From NCBI RefSeq assembly GCF_000214665.1, contig NC_015572.1:2604001-2668000 (forward strand): a stretch of DNA of 64,000 bases, in the 5' to 3' direction. Source of the DNA: Methylomonas methanica MC09. GTDB taxonomy: Bacteria; Pseudomonadota; Gammaproteobacteria; Methylococcales; Methylomonadaceae. Numbering within the stretch: the first letter of the stretch is position 1; each line of letters begins with the position of its first letter. Below, one piece after another: positions 63,478 through 64,000 of this stretch. A program made the translations under genes and the position numbers. A model generated the notes under the pieces. That model saw only the letters and a list, made by a program, of their open reading frames with translations, was not told where the DNA came from and made no database searches.

Positions 63478-64000
63478 TTATGGGGCTACAGACCGGTGCA
63501 GGCTGAGTAACTGCTGCGGGGTGGCGACGAAGGGTCTGAGCAGATTATTGATTTGCATGCGCTGCGGATTGCTGACCACTTTACGATCCGGATCGAGCTG
63601 GATGCGGATACGGGCCAGCAGGGTTTGGGCGGCTTCGGTTTCCTTGGCCAGCATGTCCAGGGCGTTTTTACCGGTGCCCAAGGCATGCAGCATCGCGGCA
63701 TTCAGATTCAGTAGTCCGTCGGCATCGGCATGCGCGGTCAAATAGGTTTTTTCGTCCGGATTCAAGGCTGCCGCAGGATCGGCGGGCGCCTGGCCGTGCG
63801 CATGGCCGGCCTGCAAACGATCCAAGTAAGCCGGCGGCCCCCACGGCGCGAATGCCGGGTCTGCAAACAAGGGTTTTTCCGGGATCAGTTCCAGCAGGAT
63901 GCAATCTTTCAAACGGCTGGGTTGCACCGGATCGGTGCCGGCATTGATCTTGGTCGCCATTACCGGCTGCAGACCGCTGGGCTGTTCCTGGTAACGGAAC
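63478..64000 (-). CDS. eCIS-locus protein, 5' end probably outside the window
   Basis: Known part at least 160 residues from an ATG at 63960. The same frame stays open to the window edge and reads ...FRYQEQPSGLQPV before that Met, with no Shine-Dalgarno at 63960. The true start therefore probably lies beyond base 64000. The visible part is acidic/helical (KNALDMLAKETEAAQTLLARIRI, then RMQINNLLRPFVATPQQLL). I do not recognise the family. The stop is 15 bases before the 613-residue gene. Confidence 0.6.
   Translation of the reverse strand, partial: FRYQEQPSGLQPVMATKINAGTDPVQPSRLKDCILLELIPEKPLFADPAFAPWGPPAYLDRLQAGHAHGQAPADPAAALNPDEKTYLTAHADADGLLNLNAAMLHALGTGKNALDMLAKETEAAQTLLARIRIQLDPDRKVVSNPQRMQINNLLRPFVATPQQLLSLHRSVAP

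Overview
The window comes from a gammaproteobacterium. RpoS, DksA, GluQ-RS, PPK1, DnaQ and a DcaP-type porin support this, with mid-range GC and dense minus-strand operons. The mix of many c-di-GMP/PAS proteins, an extracellular contractile injection system and REP-associated transposase remnants would suit a methanotroph of the Methylococcales. Nothing diagnostic such as methane monooxygenase is present, so that placement is inference only.

Layout. 1-5.7 kb: 3' end of ppk1, dnaQ, rpoS (convergent), a membrane-anchored J-domain protein, mobB-moeA. 5.7-11.5 kb (minus): DcaP-like porin, a cytochrome c'-like lipoprotein, and a PilZ-DUF1631-degenerate GGDEF-EAL protein. 11.7-20.4 kb: a hot-dog/DUF3581-like protein, rhodanese, aminotransferase, dksA-gluQ (gluQ apparently starting at CTG), an unknown polytopic membrane protein, acs, an EamA transporter and a KTSC protein.

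20.5-36.9 kb (minus) is a c-di-GMP/two-component island with two parallel modules. In the first, the transcription order is TonB receptor, YfiR, CHASE8 hybrid kinase, REC-PAS-GAF-GGDEF-EAL. In the second it is a dCache/HAMP/PAS sensor, a HisKA-REC-REC-HPt part, then REC-PAS-GGDEF-EAL. The sensor and kinase halves of the second module are one gene broken by a single frameshift near 34.63 kb. Together with the PilZ-EAL protein, these suggest control of surface or biofilm behaviour by external ligands.

37.3-39.7 kb holds a penicillin-acylase-type Ntn hydrolase. 40.1-45.0 kb is a compact membrane-stress operon: PspA/IM30, a YqiJ-like OB-fold membrane protein, a YqiK-like flotillin, an AIM24 protein and an M48 membrane metalloprotease. 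Two glycine-zipper envelope proteins follow. 46.2-49.8 kb is a decayed region. An NDH-2 gene is flanked by two remnants of a REP-associated (RAYT) transposase, followed by a DUF1877 gene truncated at a palindromic repeat and by a cyclase-fold gene frameshifted in an A6 run.

50.0 kb to the right edge (minus) is one end of an extracellular contractile injection system (eCIS) operon: several large structural proteins, a tape-measure/baseplate-like protein with a typical C-terminal motif, an AAA+ ATPase, a 1180-residue DUF4157 protein with an HNH-like motif and beta repeats (the candidate cargo), and a TPR protein. The operon continues beyond the window.

I saw no tRNA, rRNA, CRISPR array, intact insertion sequence or prophage.
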